Shown here: positions 1 to 11,299 of the stretch, piece after piece
Numbering within the stretch: position 1 is the first letter of the stretch
How the letters are laid out: each line of letters starts with the position of its first letter
Assembly (NCBI GenBank): GCA_963691815.1
Contig: OY829660.1
Span: 2,964,966 to 3,028,965, forward strand
DNA: 64,000 nt
Reading direction: 5' to 3'
Origin: Echiichthys vipera
Lineage: Eukaryota; Chordata; Actinopteri; Perciformes; Trachinidae
Made by a program: the position numbers and the translations under genes
The notes under the pieces: model-generated
Seen by the model: only the letters and a program-made list of their open reading frames with translations
Told to the model about the DNA's origin: nothing
The model's database searches: none

Positions 1-104
1 TATAGGTGCAGCATGTTGTGATTCTTGCTCAAGTCTGCAGCTATTTTTCTGATTATGCTGAAGATCAGTGTTGGATGTTGTGTCATACTGAGGGACTAGC
101 TTAC

Positions 105-176
105 CATCCATGTGTCCCAGGACAGTGCGAAGGCAACGTATCCCTCCGCTGGACCACTGAGCTCAAATTCCACAGA
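105..176 (-). CDS. frrs1: FRRS1 exon 6 (start of DOMON domain)
   Basis: A 72-nt phase 0 to 0 exon, acceptor ttctctgcag and donor GTAAGC. It reads SVEFELSGPAEGYVAFALS then WDTWM, the first strands of the DOMON domain. The following exon lies beyond the left edge of the window. Confidence 0.85.
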
Positions 177-1130
177 CTGCAGAGAAAAGAGATTCAGTGG
201 GTGACGTTCATATATCACTAGTGCATTGCCGTAAGAATGCAAGTGTTCCTATGGAAAAGTGGTAGCCCAGTGAGCCTACACATGCTCAAGGGGGACACAC
301 ACGGAGGTGCACATGTTGTCACTCGCAGACATGGCGGGGTCCACCCTGGACAGGACACCAGTCTATCACAGGACACATAGAGACGAACAGAGACAGACAA
401 CCATTCACACCTACGGGTGATTTAGAGTCATCAATGAACCGAACACCTGCACGTCTTTGGACTGTGGGAGGAAACCGGAGAACCCGGAGAAAACCCACGC
501 AGACACAGGGACAACATGCAAACTCCACACAGAAGGGCCCCAGCCGGGATTCAAACCAGGAACCTTCTCGCTGTGAGGATTATATATATATATATATATA
601 TATATTTATTTTCCACCATTACAATCGTTTCTGTTTAGTCGTGAAGTCTGAAAATACATTTTGGAAAAGCAACATTGCTCCTAGCCCTCCTCATCCACAC
701 CACACCACACCACCGACTCACCACCGGGGTGTGGAGAGAGCTGCCATCTGCTAGTTTAATTCCCCCATAGTCTCCCCCCCCCCCCCCCCCCCCTTTCCTT
801 TTCTCTACTCCCACTGCTTTCATCGCAGATGTAGGCGCGTCTCTCTATAGACACACCTACACCTGCACCGTGCTGGAAGGGAAGATCTGTCGTGTTGGGA
901 CGCGTGTGCACGCAAAAGCAAAGTGTGACCGCGCAACGGATGTGAAAAACCTCACGTTTAGAACTTCATTATAAGCACCAAAAATAAACTACTGCACGTA
1001 TCAGTGTTGACATGGAAGAAGGAAGATAGAAGCCGGTTCACAGCAAATGAGGCGTTAACAGCCGTGAGAGCTCTGCAGGGTTTGGGGAACTCGAAGTGAA
1101 TGAGTGAGTGAGTCAGAGGAGGCTGGGAGG

Positions 1131-1178
<48 letters not shown>

Positions 1179-4100
1179 CTGGGTCACAGGACATGTACCA
1201 GTTTTTCAGGGGTGTGGAGAGAGAGCAGCGATGTGAAGCGATGGTCTGATGCTCGCGTGCTGTTAGGACACGGGGGGTTCACACCTGTTTGCGGTTTTCT
1301 CTACAGAATACAACGTTCTGCTGCTCATCTGAGACTCTGTCTGGGGGACGGACGACGAGAGGAGAAGTAGCGGGGAAGGGAAGAAGACTTAGGACATTAT
1401 ATTTAGTCCACGCCATTGTGCCGTGGGGAAGCCAAGTGGAAAATGTGAGGTCAGTCTGAACCTGATCTGCAGAGATATTTGAGGAACACACACACAGTGA
1501 CTCACTGACGTACAGACAGCGGCCCTTGCGTTTATAGACAGATTCTAGCTGTAGCAATGCAGCGTCACACAAACATACACACAGTTCACAGTATTCCTCA
1601 TTTGAATGACTGCCTGTGGAGTGGATGTGCCTGAGAATGACAGAGATTTGAGTGAAACCAGAAAAGACAAAACAAGGGTGAAAACGGGAACAGACTGTGA
1701 CCGGCAACATGACACAGTTCTCATGTTGTGCAGATTACCTGGCAGATGTAGCACCTTGCACCATAGACATGTATACAGTACATAGACGCCGCATCGCCTG
1801 CTGCCCCCCCCCCACACACACTAGAACTACGTGCCTACAGGGCGGCCATCTTGGAACAGGGCCACTGGCTTCTACAGTGCGTCCATAGACATATATACAG
1901 TATATAGACGCCGCATCGCCTGCTGTCCCCCCCCCCACACACTAGAGCTGCATGCCTACAGGGCGGCCATCTTGGAACAGGGCCAATGGCTCCTACAGTG
2001 CATCCATAGACATATATACAGTACATAGATGCAGCATTGCCTGCTGCCCCCCCCCCCCCACACACAAACACACACCTTGAGGAGTTTGAGGAGCACCTCT
2101 TTCCTTTGTATGTTGATGCACGGCTGCCTCTGCTAAACCTGACTCTCGCCAGATGACTCTCGGTCCGCCTTGCTTCCGTCTTGACTCCGCCTAGCTCCAC
2201 TCGACCATCTGGATTCGCTCCATAGGAAAGTGATTTCAGGGTCCGCAGAAAATGGTCGAGCCAATCAGGACCAACCGGGCGGGGTTTTATAGATGTGACG
2301 TAGCAGAGAAAGGACTGTGGCGACTCTCGTACATAGATGCTGCTATCTCATCTGTGTCGTCCAATCTAGAGAACACCAGAGAACGGCTCTGAAGGCTTTT
2401 GTTGGTGGAAACCATGTCGGCTGTTCTGTTTGGAGTTTCCCTGCGTCACTCTCATCGGCGTCACGGGCTGGATTCTATGTGAGTGGTTGAAGTAGGACGG
2501 ACAAGTGGTTTATCCAATCATATGCAAGGATTTTTGATAAGGCCCAGCCTCCTGAAAGCACTTCCCAGTCGAACGATCCCAGATGGATGAGTGAAGCAAG
2601 GAGGAACCAAATTCCTCTGGCCAAGAGTCAGGTTAGCCTCTGCTAGCCCCGTTCCAAGATTGCGGCGCTTTAGGCACGTCCCTCCGCAGTCGATGTGGCG
2701 TCTTTGTCTATATGTCTACGTCTATGTTTATGGGCGCACTCACACTGTCCTTCGGCACCGGGCCAAAACAGGTTTTTCAGGTCAAGCCTAGTGCGTTTGA
2801 CCAGTGTGAGTGCAACCGCTCCGCGCATAACTGCGGCCAGCGGGCCGTCCACGGCCCGTCTGAGAGAGGTGGGCTTTAGTAGAGCACCCTAAAGCCCGGG
2901 GCGCGGTGCGGAAGGACAGTGTGAGTGCGCCCTATATGTCTATGTCTTTAACTGTATTCATTGCAGCAGTAAATGAAACTGTAAAGAGTCAAACCCTTTC
3001 GTCTGCTCCCTCTGTGGTCATGGACAGGAAGAAGCAGCGAGGGTCCACTGCTGGATCACAGCCTGGAGGATCTTGCAGGCAGGATTTGGATTGGCCACAT
3101 CCCTCAGAGGTAAACTGAAGGTGTAAGATGGAGGTTAATGAGTACCGCATGTTCAGACAGGGACTCACTGTCACAACCACAAGTGCAAATGTTGTCTCAC
3201 TCACAGGGCCGGGCAGGACGGAGGCTGTGGTTGTAGGTTGTACAGGAGCGGGTGTAGTCTCTGGCTGGGTCGGGTGGGGAGTAACGCCATGCTGATAGAT
3301 GATTGGTCCAGGCAGCTTCACCCAGAACGTGTGGTAGTGGGTAACTACAGTCACGCTGGAAAACAAACCCATAGATACACATGCATTGGGGTATATTCTG
3401 TTATTAAGATTACAGCGCTTATAAAAAGTCATCAAACCTTTTTGAAATAGTCACTTTTTTTGTTTTACCGCCTAAAATAAGGCATAAAAAACATACAACA
3501 TACAACAGCAGCATGACAAGAATCCTTACACATAAAACAAAGCATCAACAGCGTAGTAAGTGAACCCAGAGTTTATTAAAAGAGTGTTTTAAAGACTTAC
3601 CTACTGGCCCCTGTACCAGCTTCTCTCATAGTAAAGTCCATTACAGTGGAAGGAGCCCATTGGTGCTTTGTTGTGTGTGTAGGGACTCTTCTCATGCTGC
3701 TGCAGAGGTTTGCTGTTATTTTCAGCAGCATTAGTGGTTAAAAAAGACCTTTGAATGCCTTCCCCGTGCTGCCCCGAGCTAATCACTGTTAGCCGCATTT
3801 GGCTGTTAGCGACTGTTAGCTGGAGGTGTGGTTTTCCCCGGGCAGGCTGTTCCAGGTGGACGTCGTTGGCGCTAATTACCTCCCTTTCTGTACATAAGGA
3901 CGGACCTGGAAATCATTCAGGACCAGATGGTATCATCAGCAAGAGCGTTGCCCGTTTCCCTGTCGACCTGCCTGCCTGTCTCCCTGTCTCCTAGCCTCCC
4001 AGCCTCCCATCCCCCAAGCCTGTCTCCCAGTTTACCAACCACCTACCTGTGCTCATTCCCCGTGGCCATTCTTTCCCACTCACGACTGGGGTTAGCTGCA

Positions 4101-6353
4101 GAGGACGCCATTAGACGTGGATGAACGGACCTTCGAAGAGGGCTCCACTGTGCACTTAAGTTGGAGTTGTTTTTATTAAAACCTTTAAAACTGACTCTAG
4201 CGTTCATGTCTGCATTTGGGTCCCAGTCCTCTGTGTTTTCCCAGTTACCGTTCGTGACAGAGAGGTGGGACTTCAGGAGGGGAGTTGGAGAGTCAAGTGA
4301 GCAGGTAGTGGGTTTAGAAGAGCTCATGAGTTCAGGAAGGTTCATCAGGTCCAACTGGGAGAGTGTGGGGTTGGAGTCAGGGGGTCCAGAGAGATAGGGA
4401 TGCTGGGGGGTCAGATAGAGGGGATAATGATTGATAAATTAAGTTGATTTTGTCAGTGAAAAAGTGGAGGAATGAGTTGCAGAGACCCGGAGTAGAGATT
4501 GCGGATGACTTAGTACATCTGGGACACTGCCAGGACATGAACACCGGTCCAGTGGGGGTTGGCGATGCCTGAGTTGTAGTTGCTACTGCGGCTGAGTAAT
4601 TCCATGTCTGCTAAGCTCGTTAGCCTTCGCTCGCCTGCTTCATTTTGGCTCTTCAGTAATTTACCGGGGACATCAGAGACTCCGCCCATATTTTATACGG
4701 GTTTTAACCCACGGATCAGTTTCTATGTCCAGACAGAAAATGGCAGCGCAGCTTCAGATCCGTCATGTCTCCAGCCAACACGTCACATCACCACACGACA
4801 AGGTGTCAGTTCCAGAGGTACCTGGCTAAGCTGCACTTTCCGTAGAAGCCACTGTTCAACAAAAGTGTCATACAGAAGCTTTGAATGAGCATTAAGAAAG
4901 AAAGGAACTCACAAAAACTGAACCTGTGAGGGAGCATCTGCAGGAGCAAGCCAGGTGACGACAACCTCCGTCTGTCTGGCATCACTCGTATGGCTCACTG
5001 CTGCACCCTGGACACACACACACGTGCGCACACACACGCACAAAAAACATTTTGTTTTTAAACTTTGTAGTACTAGCTACCTGTCTTCATGTGCACTAAG
5101 CGTATGCCCACCTGGTGCTTATTACAGGTGAGCAGCTGGGTCTTTTTCAGGTTGGTCAGGGTGAAGGTGCCGACTGTGGATACTGAGCCCTGATTGGCTG
5201 AATCTCTGGCCTCAAGCAGAAAGCCCTCAAAATAGGTTGTTCCAGAAAGGATGACTGGAAAAGAGAGTTTCAGAAAGTTCAAAATCCAAAGGAAAATTAC
5301 ATCAACATTGTCAATCATTTCTATTCATTTGGTTCTAAACTAACAATTTACCAATCTAGTACTAAAACCTGTATTCTGACCATCTCCAGATCGCAGGACT
5401 ATCTTTATCTTTAAAAGCTTGTAGCAAACTGTTTTTGCTAGTATAAGAAACTTTGACAGTATGGACACTGTTTCAGGGTGCACTTCCTGAAAGACTGGAT
5501 CAAAATGAGCGCCTTATATCTTTCACACTAGAGCGTTATCAGTAATAAGCTAGCATTTGCAGTGTTGGCTCTTTAGGGCGCACTCACACTGTCCTCCCGC
5601 ACCGTGCCCCGGGCTTTAGGGTCCTTGTCCCCCCCTCCAGGCCCGTTTGTACTCACACTACCTGGGCCTCGGCGCCGTAACACGTCACACGCATTGATGA
5701 CGTCATGGCGTGGCTTTGTTTCCAGATCTTTCCGTAGACCTCGGAGTTTTTGTGCGTCTTGTCGACTGTTTTTGAATCTTTTCATCGACCAAATCTGCAG
5801 TAAACACTCCACCTCCGCATCACACCAACGTGAACCTTTCACCGCCATTGTTGTTGTTAAATGTCCGCGCATGGTCCCTCCTTCTATTTCCCATGTCCCA
5901 ACAGGCGCACATAAATTACGTCAGAACCGCCGTAGGCCTCGTGCTCGTACACGTGCACACGCTCGTGCTCGTACATGTGCAAACGTGCTCTACAAAAGCC
6001 CACCTCTCTCAGACGGGCCGTGGACGGCCAGCTGGCCACAGTTATGCGTGGAGCGGTTGCACTCACACTGGTCAAACGCACTAGGCTTGACCTGAAAAAC
6101 CTGTTTTGGCCCGGTGCGGAAGGACAGTGTGAGTGCGCCCTTAGTTACCTTTGATCCAATCTCCGGGACTGAAGGTGGTGGTGTTGGTGTCTAGGCGGTA
6201 GGGGCTCTGAGTGGTCTGAGCAGGGACGCCATGCTTGGGTTCCATGCTGCCACAGGCTTTGGTGACCTTGCCGTTGGCATAGCAGCCTGCTGGCACCCAG
6301 TGACACGCCAAGACAGAGATACAGAGAAGACAACACGAGCCCACAGGAGACAT
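105..6353 (-). CDS. frrs1: FRRS1 (ferric-chelate reductase 1), 5' part, truncated by window edge
   Basis: Spliced minus-strand gene. Six exons are visible: 6353-6149 (ATG at 6353), 5254-5112, 5007-4913, 3355-3205, 3114-2995 and 176-105, giving 262 codons with matching phases (1,0,2,0,0,0). Residues 1 to about 24 are a hydrophobic signal peptide. The Reeler domain follows (YANGKVTKACGSM, FEGFLLEARDSANQGS, VGTFTL, then FWVKLPGPII near its end). Next come a Pro/Thr-rich linker (about 165-198), a Cys-rich segment (CGQSKSC, CDPAVDPRC) and the start of the DOMON domain (FELSGPAEGYVAFALS). The family is membrane-anchored, with Reeler, DOMON and cytochrome b561 domains that carry electrons across membranes to reduce ferric iron; the b561 part lies beyond the left edge. 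The order FRRS1 (-)/AGL (+) matches vertebrate synteny. Exon 5 has a weak donor (GTTTGA). The 5' UTR could not be defined. Confidence 0.9.
318..575 (-). mobile_element. tRNA-like SINE (TGAATGAA-tail family), FRRS1 intron 5
   Basis: Minus-strand copy of a fish SINE with a pol III box region and the body GTGTGGAGTTTGCATGTTG...TCCTCCCACAGTCC. Confidence 0.7.
1134..1177. repeat. (GT)n microsatellite
   Basis: About 44 bp of pure GT in FRRS1 intron 5. Confidence 0.95.
1741..2065. repeat. 121-bp tandem repeat, about 2.5 copies (FRRS1 intron 5)
   Basis: CCATAGACATATATACAG recurs at about 1761, 1884 and 2005, with GGGCGGCCATCTTGGAACAG in each full unit. Confidence 0.85.
2732..2932. mobile_element. 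Harbinger-type MITE, copy A (internally deleted, 201 bp)
   Basis: Both ends of the family are present (TIR GGGCGCACTCACACTGTCC), with a 3-bp TAT target duplication on each side (2729-2731, 2933-2935). Most of the interior is missing. It lies in FRRS1 intron 5. Confidence 0.85.
2995..3114 (-). CDS. frrs1: FRRS1 exon 5 (Cys-rich segment before DOMON)
   Basis: Residues 199-238, 120 nt, phase 0 to 0. It contains TSEGCGQSKSCLQDPPGCD and PRCFFLSMTTEG, matching the cysteine spacing before the DOMON domain of FRRS1. The donor is a weak GTTTGA, so the exact 3' limit is slightly uncertain. Confidence 0.85.
3205..3355 (-). CDS. frrs1: FRRS1 exon 4 (Reeler end and Pro/Thr linker)
   Basis: Residues 148-198. 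It encodes VTVVTHYHTFWVKLPGPII, the last Reeler strand, then a linker rich in Pro and Thr (TPHPTQPETTPAPVQPTTT). The donor is GTGAGT. Confidence 0.9.
3601..3830. repeat. Half-copy of the intron-24 TIR element (FRRS1 intron 3)
   Basis: Shares the AGTGGTTAAAAAAGACC and GCTAATCACTGTTAGCC stretches with 49276-49941. Only one arm is present. Confidence 0.55.
3831..4260 (+). repeat. LTR-like fragment (FRRS1 intron 3)
   Basis: Contains a TATA-like TACATAAGG, a TTATTAAAACC stretch and the end motif TCTGCATTTGGGTCC...GTGACAG common at fish Gypsy LTR ends. The paired LTR was not found, so a solo-LTR remnant is likely. Confidence 0.4.
4913..5007 (-). CDS. frrs1: FRRS1 exon 3 (Reeler)
   Basis: Residues 117-147. 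It encodes GAAVSHTSDARQTEVVVTW followed by LAPADAPSQVQF, the Reeler strand pattern with the conserved Trp. The acceptor is gtgtgtccag, the donor GTGAGT and the exit phase 2. Confidence 0.88.
5112..5254 (-). CDS. frrs1: FRRS1 exon 2 (Reeler core)
   Basis: Residues 69-116. The acceptor is ctcttttccag and the donor GTGGGC. It reads VILSGTTYFEGFLLEARDS then VGTFTLTNLKKTQLLTC, a typical Reeler core. A diverged inverted copy of its 5' half lies at 8264-8373. Confidence 0.92.
5576..6140 (-). mobile_element. Harbinger-type MITE, copy B
   Basis: 565 bp with TIRs and TTA target duplications (5573-5575, 6141-6143). It carries the Myb-like ORF remnant on the minus strand and a perfect TGACGTCA at 5698-5705. 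It lies in FRRS1 intron 1, starting 8 bp from the exon 1 donor. Confidence 0.9.
6149..6353 (-). CDS. frrs1: FRRS1 exon 1 (signal peptide and start of Reeler domain)
   Basis: Residues 1-68. It starts MSPVGSCCLLCISVLACHW and continues through CYANGKVTKACGSM to SPGDWIK, with a phase-1 donor GTAACT at 6148-6143. A Harbinger-type MITE begins only 8 bp into the intron. The AG just before the ATG could be an upstream acceptor, but its pyrimidine tract is poor. Confidence 0.9.
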
Positions 6354-7099
6354 CTACAAGATCAGGTATCAGCCGCTACACGGTGTCCACAAAACCTGAA
6401 ATTAAAAGGAAACCACACAGAGAATCAATTCAAAATGACTTTACAAACAGTTTCTGACTTGCTGCCATTGGTACACTCTTTCTGATGTTTCTTACTGATC
6501 GATACATTTTGACTTATCACAGCAGGTGTAACTAAAAACACATTGACGACGGCTCTGCTCCATTTACTGCAGGTCCCTGAGCAGACCATGACAGTGAGCC
6601 AGCATCATAGACTGTAAAACATATGGGTGTATTCTCCATGACGTCACCCGTAGCTTTCTGAAGAACCAACGGGCTGACACCATCTTGGCAGTGCCCAATC
6701 TCTGAACCCATTAGTCTGATGTCTGATGACATTTGAGCCTCTGGGGGAAACTGTTTTTTGTGTTTTAGTGAATTTAAAAGTATTTTTAAGAGACGACCGC
6801 AGAGGAGAGAGAAGCACCAGAGGAGAGGAGGAGAGAAAAGAGGAGGAGAAGACAGGATCTAGGAGCAGCTGAGAGAAGAAGGGAGCTGCTGCCCCGTGCA
6901 CGCCCGAGCTCTCTTGGAAATAAAAACATCAGTTTGCAAAACTCTATGCCACAACATCTGCACCTGTCCTCACATAGCAATGCATAGATTTATGTTCATA
7001 GACTTATTGTCATCATTGTACTTCATCAGTCTGCAATCTCTGCATCACACACATGAGACAGGAAAAGAAATGCATCATGCAATACTAGTGTTATCAAAT
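6354..7099. other. Intergenic, FRRS1 upstream region
   Basis: Contains a dispersed fish repeat near 6605-6730 (CATAGACTGTAAAACATATG) and a purine-rich stretch at 6790-6880. No promoter or exon recognised with confidence, although the FRRS1 5' UTR probably begins somewhere here. Confidence 0.4.
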
Positions 7100-7740
7100 C
7101 AAATCAAATCAACCTTTATTTATACGGCGCTTTTCATACAGAAAAGTTCCGCAAAGTGCCTCAAAGAGATGAACAGAAGAAGAGAAACATCAAATCAAAT
7201 CAGGAGAAGAAAGTTAAAAGAACCCAACCCTCCCACAGTCATGCACAGAGACATACACACACACATATATATACGTTCATACACACACACACAGCCACGC
7301 TGACACACACACACTCACACCTACACAAACACTAGCTGTCACTACAGAGACATGGCCGGGCAGAGAGACCTGAGGTACAGAGGAGTCTAGAGGAAGCTAC
7401 CTTTGGGGGTCCAACCACACCGGGAGAGATCCCAGTCCAAGGTCGCAGAGACCACCGCCACAGAGACCCCCCAACCCGGGCAGACAGGAGCCTCCGCACC
7501 AAGGTGCAGAGCCCTCTAGTCGCCTGGGCCGGAGCCGTCCACGGGACAGCACCCCCCACGGCCAGACCAGAGACAACTCCCAGTGCTTTAGGCCCCCTGA
7601 GGAAACACTGGAGATTAAAAACTGTTGCCTAAAACAGTAAAGGGTTAAAATATGGAGGCACGAGGGACTAAAACATAAAAGCATGAAGGCTCAAACACAG
7701 AGATTAAAACAGTAAAGAAGGATCAAAAGTGCTCTGATCA
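7100..7740. repeat. Dispersed repeat, copy 1
   Basis: Begins ATCAAATCAAATCAACCTTT (a common fish repeat motif); 7451-7740 is repeated at 18650-18925 (CAACCCGGGCAGACAGGAGC). No coding recognised. Confidence 0.6.
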
Positions 7741-7930
7741 AAGCCTGGTTAAAAAGATGGGTCTTAAGCCTCTTGTTAAATACCTTATTATACGTTGTTT
7801 TAAATCACAAAACACAGTTTTTAAATCGTCCTTAAGTTCCCGAGTACACCCTTGCCTCTGTTTAGTTGTTCACTCCGTTATTAAAGAGGAACCTGGCCTA
7901 CCTGATCAGTCTTCACGGCTCAGTTTGAGG

Positions 7931-7963
<33 letters not shown>

Positions 7964-8263
7964 AGGGTGGTTCTGAACGAGCGGAGAGCGTGAACGGACG
8001 ACTCTCAGCTGAGTGCGTCTGCAGTTGTTAAGGTGACTACAGCTGCTGAAAACAGGGAGACAATGTCCTCGTGAAGGCTTTTGTTTAGGTTTTCATTGCA
8101 GAGTGAAAACACAACGTTACCTGAGCCGTCTTTAGGGTTTAGATTGTGTCAGTCACGAGGAACGGGATCAGAGCTCTTCCTCAGAATAGCTCTGATAAAG
8201 GCTCTAAGTGTGTGTGTGTGTGTGTGTGAGGGGAGAGTGTGTGTGTGTGTGTGTGTGTGTGCT

Positions 8264-8373
8264 TCCTTTGGATTTTGAACTTTCTGAAACTCTCTTTTCC
8301 AGTCATCCTTTCTGGAACAACGTGTTTTGAGGGCTTCCGCGTGAGGCCAGAGATTCAGCCAATCAGGGCTCAG
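8264..8373 (+). pseudogene. Inverted ghost copy of FRRS1 exon 2 with its upstream intron flank
   Basis: About 110 bp match, in opposite orientation, the end of FRRS1 intron 1 plus the first half of exon 2 (minus strand near 5290-5185), including the ctcttttccag acceptor and VILSGTTCFEGF. It then diverges (FRVRPEIQP) and stops. Retained intron sequence excludes a processed copy. The fragment is bounded on both sides by (GT)n tracts (about 8237-8261 and 8382-8475). Confidence 0.85.
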
Positions 8374-8376
8374 TAG

Positions 8377-8381
<5 letters not shown>

Positions 8382-8451
<70 letters not shown>

Positions 8452-8475
8452 TGTGTGTGTGTGTGTGTGTGTACG
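8382..8475. repeat. (GT)n microsatellite
   Basis: GT tract with a (GTGC)n interruption, immediately right of the FRRS1 ghost exon. Confidence 0.95.
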
Positions 8476-8802
8476 TGCATATGTGTGAATGTGTGTGTTA
8501 AAAGCTATTCAGCACTTTTATAATGACAAAAAAACATGTAAGAACTGTTTTTATGGGATCCAAAGTTGAACTATCATGGAGAAATAAGTGAAAAACAGAG
8601 AATAAGCCATGCGGGGCACCGTCCACGTACCCTGGTTTAGTAAAACACGTTTCAGTATCTCAGAAGAACTCGTGACCATAGTGTCCATGCCCTACACATG
8701 GTTTCCAAGACAGAGCAGCTGTGAACCAGTTCATTCAAAACCTAAGTGAAGTGCTAAGTCTATTTGGTCATAGCAGCTTAAAGTTTGTAGAGCTGTACAT
8801 TA

Positions 8803-9399
8803 GGGCGCACTCACACTGTCCCTCCGCACCGGGCCCAAACAGGTTTTACGGCTAAAGCCTAGTGCGTTTGACCAGTGTGAGTGCAACCGCTCCGCGCATA
8901 GCTGCTGCCAGCTGGCCGTCCATGGCCCGTCTGAGAGAGGTGGGCTTTTGTAGAGCGCGTTTGCACGTGTACGAGCACGAGCGTGCGCACGTGTACGAGC
9001 ACGAGGCCTACGGCGGCTCTCACGTAATTTCCTGTGCGCCTGTTGGGACATAGAAAAAAGAAGGAGGGACCATGCGCGGACATTTCAAACAATGGCGGTG
9101 AAAGGTTCACGTTGGTGTGATGCGGAGGTGGAGTGTTTACTGCAGATTTGGTCGATGAAAAGATTCAAAAACAGTCGACAATACGCACAAAAACTCCGAG
9201 GTCTATGGAAAGATCTGGAAACAAAGCCACGCATCGCCATGACGTCATCAATGCGTGTGACGTGTTACGGCGTGATGACGTATAGGCAGCAAGAAGCATT
9301 CTCCGAGGCCCAGGTAGTGTGAGTACAAACGGGCCTGGAGGGGGGGACAAGGACCCTAAAGCACGGGGCACGGTGCAGAAGGACAGTGTGAGTGCGCCC
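8803..9399 (+). mobile_element. Harbinger-type MITE, copy C (with Myb/SANT-like ORF remnant)
   Basis: 597 bp, flanked by TTA on the left and TAA on the right. On the plus strand 9092-9319 reads MAVKGSRWCDAEVECLLQIW and continues for 76 codons. The RW..AEV..LL.IW pattern resembles Myb/SANT-like DNA-binding domains of Harbinger accessory proteins. Perfect TGACGTCA at 9240-9247. Confidence 0.88.
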
Positions 9400-9429
9400 T
9401 AAGAGATATTAGAGCTAGTGGAAGCGACT

Positions 9430-9625
9430 CTACATCCAAAGTGGAATACTGGTGAGGTGGTTTTACTGCCTGGACGACACCCAGTTCTACTTCCAAGTGC
9501 TGCTGCCTCACGCCTTTAGGCCTGACATCATGAGACAGATGCAGTTTTGGTGACATTTGGGGGCGGAGCGCACAGTAGCATTCTTTTGTGGTCACTACGA
9601 CAACCACAGACCCATTCAGCAGAAG
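9430..9625 (+). pseudogene. Degenerate Gypsy-type integrase fragment
   Basis: Plus-strand translation with a stop reads QVLLPHAFRPDIMRQM ... HLGAERTVAFF, resembling the zinc-binding N-terminal region of Ty3/Gypsy integrases. Short and broken, with no LTRs attached. Confidence 0.45.
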
Positions 9626-9984
9626 GTCGCCAGTTAACATGGTTGCTCGTTAAACCAAAGCCTTTTTAGCCTCTGGGCTTGAGCAGCGGCTGATTATGAT
9701 GTTGAAATCAAGTCCCCGTAGGGCAATTTGCGGTGCAGCCAGTAGCAAAAAAAACAACAAAAAAACAACATGGGTGACGTGGGACGACACGGGAAAACAA
9801 TTAACATCAGTTGAAATGATGAATTATCCACTGATGTGCTTCATTACCACAACATCCAGCTGCAGAACAGATTTGATACGCGACTCCCCTCCTTCCCTTC
9901 ATCCAGTGAGCCCTACAGCTCCCCGTAGGCGCCGATCCCTCCACCAGTAGCACCTCGCCTCAGGGTGCGCCGCTCCCTTTCCAC

Positions 9985-10375
9985 CTGCGGGCTCCTGCTC
10001 CTCGCTCTGTCCACTCATCTTCATTCACCGCTTCACCACCGGGGAAGTCTTCCTCGCTGACCGCTCTCCCTCCAACCACGCTCATAATTGGAGACTCAGT
10101 CGTGAGGAATGAACCTGCGAAGCCTTCGGACTTTAAAGCGCTGTTTTGCCGCTCAGGTGCTAAGGCGGCTGACACCCTGGAAAGGTTTCCCAGCGTCCCG
10201 GCCAAACACCCACTGGCCCAGGATGTTTACGTCCGAGTTTGCTGAAACGACCTTCCTCTCCAGTCCTCTGAACTGTTCAAACATGACTAAACTCCTCGAC
10301 TCCCTTGTGGCCACACTGGTGGTAAACATGTTTTTATCAGCACAAACGTGGCGTAGCTGGCTTTAGCTGCATGCT
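9985..10375 (+). pseudogene. Degenerate LINE ORF1-like (SGNH/esterase) fragment
   Basis: Translation contains TTLIIGDSVVRNEPAKPS, the IGDS..RN block of the esterase-like domain in ORF1 of some fish LINEs. It is then interrupted by stops. No other domain is visible. Confidence 0.45.
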
Positions 10376-10470
10376 GAGTCTCCATACCTGGCTGAAGTCG
10401 TCATGTGCAGCCATTTTAATTCTCTGGAAACGTCCATCTTCCTTCCACCCTGATGGCTTAGGTTCACTAA

Positions 10471-11019
10471 GGGCGCACTCACACTGTGCCTCCGTCCCGT
10501 GCCCCGTGCTTTAGGGTCCTTTTCCCCCCCTCCAGGCCCGTTTGTACTCACACTACCTGGGCCTCGGAGAATGCTTCTTGCTGCCTATACATCATCACGC
10601 CGTAACACGTCACACACATTGATGATGTCATGGCGATGCGTGGCTTTGTTTCCAGATCTTTCCGTAGACCTCGGAGTTTTTGTGCGTCTTGTCGACTGTT
10701 TTTTAATCTTTTCATCGACCAAATCTGCAGTAAACACTCCACCTCCGCATCACACCAACGTGAACCTTTCACCGCCATTGTTTGAAATGTCCGCGCATGG
10801 TCCCTCCTTCTTTTTTCTACGTCCCAACAGGCGCACAGGAAATGACCTCAGAACCGCCGTAGGCCTCGTGCTTGTACACGTGCAAATGTGCTTTACAAAA
10901 GCCCACCTCTCCAAAACGGAGAGGACGTGGTACGGTTGCACTCACACTGGTCAAACGAACTAGACTTTAGCCGTGAAGCGTACTGGGGCACAGTACGGAT
11001 GGACAGTGTGAGTGCGCCC
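10471..11019 (-). mobile_element. Harbinger-type MITE, copy D
   Basis: 549 bp, TAA target duplications (10468-10470, 11020-11022), Myb-like ORF remnant on the minus strand. Its CRE-like site is mutated to TGATGTCA. Internally shortened near the right end. Confidence 0.88.
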
Positions 11020-11299
11020 TAAATCAGTCCCCATAACAGTCCTCCATTGATACACACACCTGGTCAGCTCCAGGCCACCATAGTGGTCTTGCTGTGATCT
11101 GATTGGTGAGCACAGAACCTTCCACTACATTCGAACTACAACTGACTCCAGTCGGTCGGCTAAAGACATTTTATTATTATTACTTCATCGGCCCCCTGGT
11201 CCAGCAGGTCAGTTTTTATCTGAAGGACTTAAATGATGTTACAAATTGTGTAGCTACTGAGTTTCTTAATTTTACAGAATCTTTAAATGTTTCTGGTGC

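Noticed and set aside
9092..9319. MAVKGSRWCDAEVECLLQIW ORF as a host gene
   Set aside because: Found with small changes in most MITE copies on either strand, inside TIRs; part of the transposon rather than a cellular gene.
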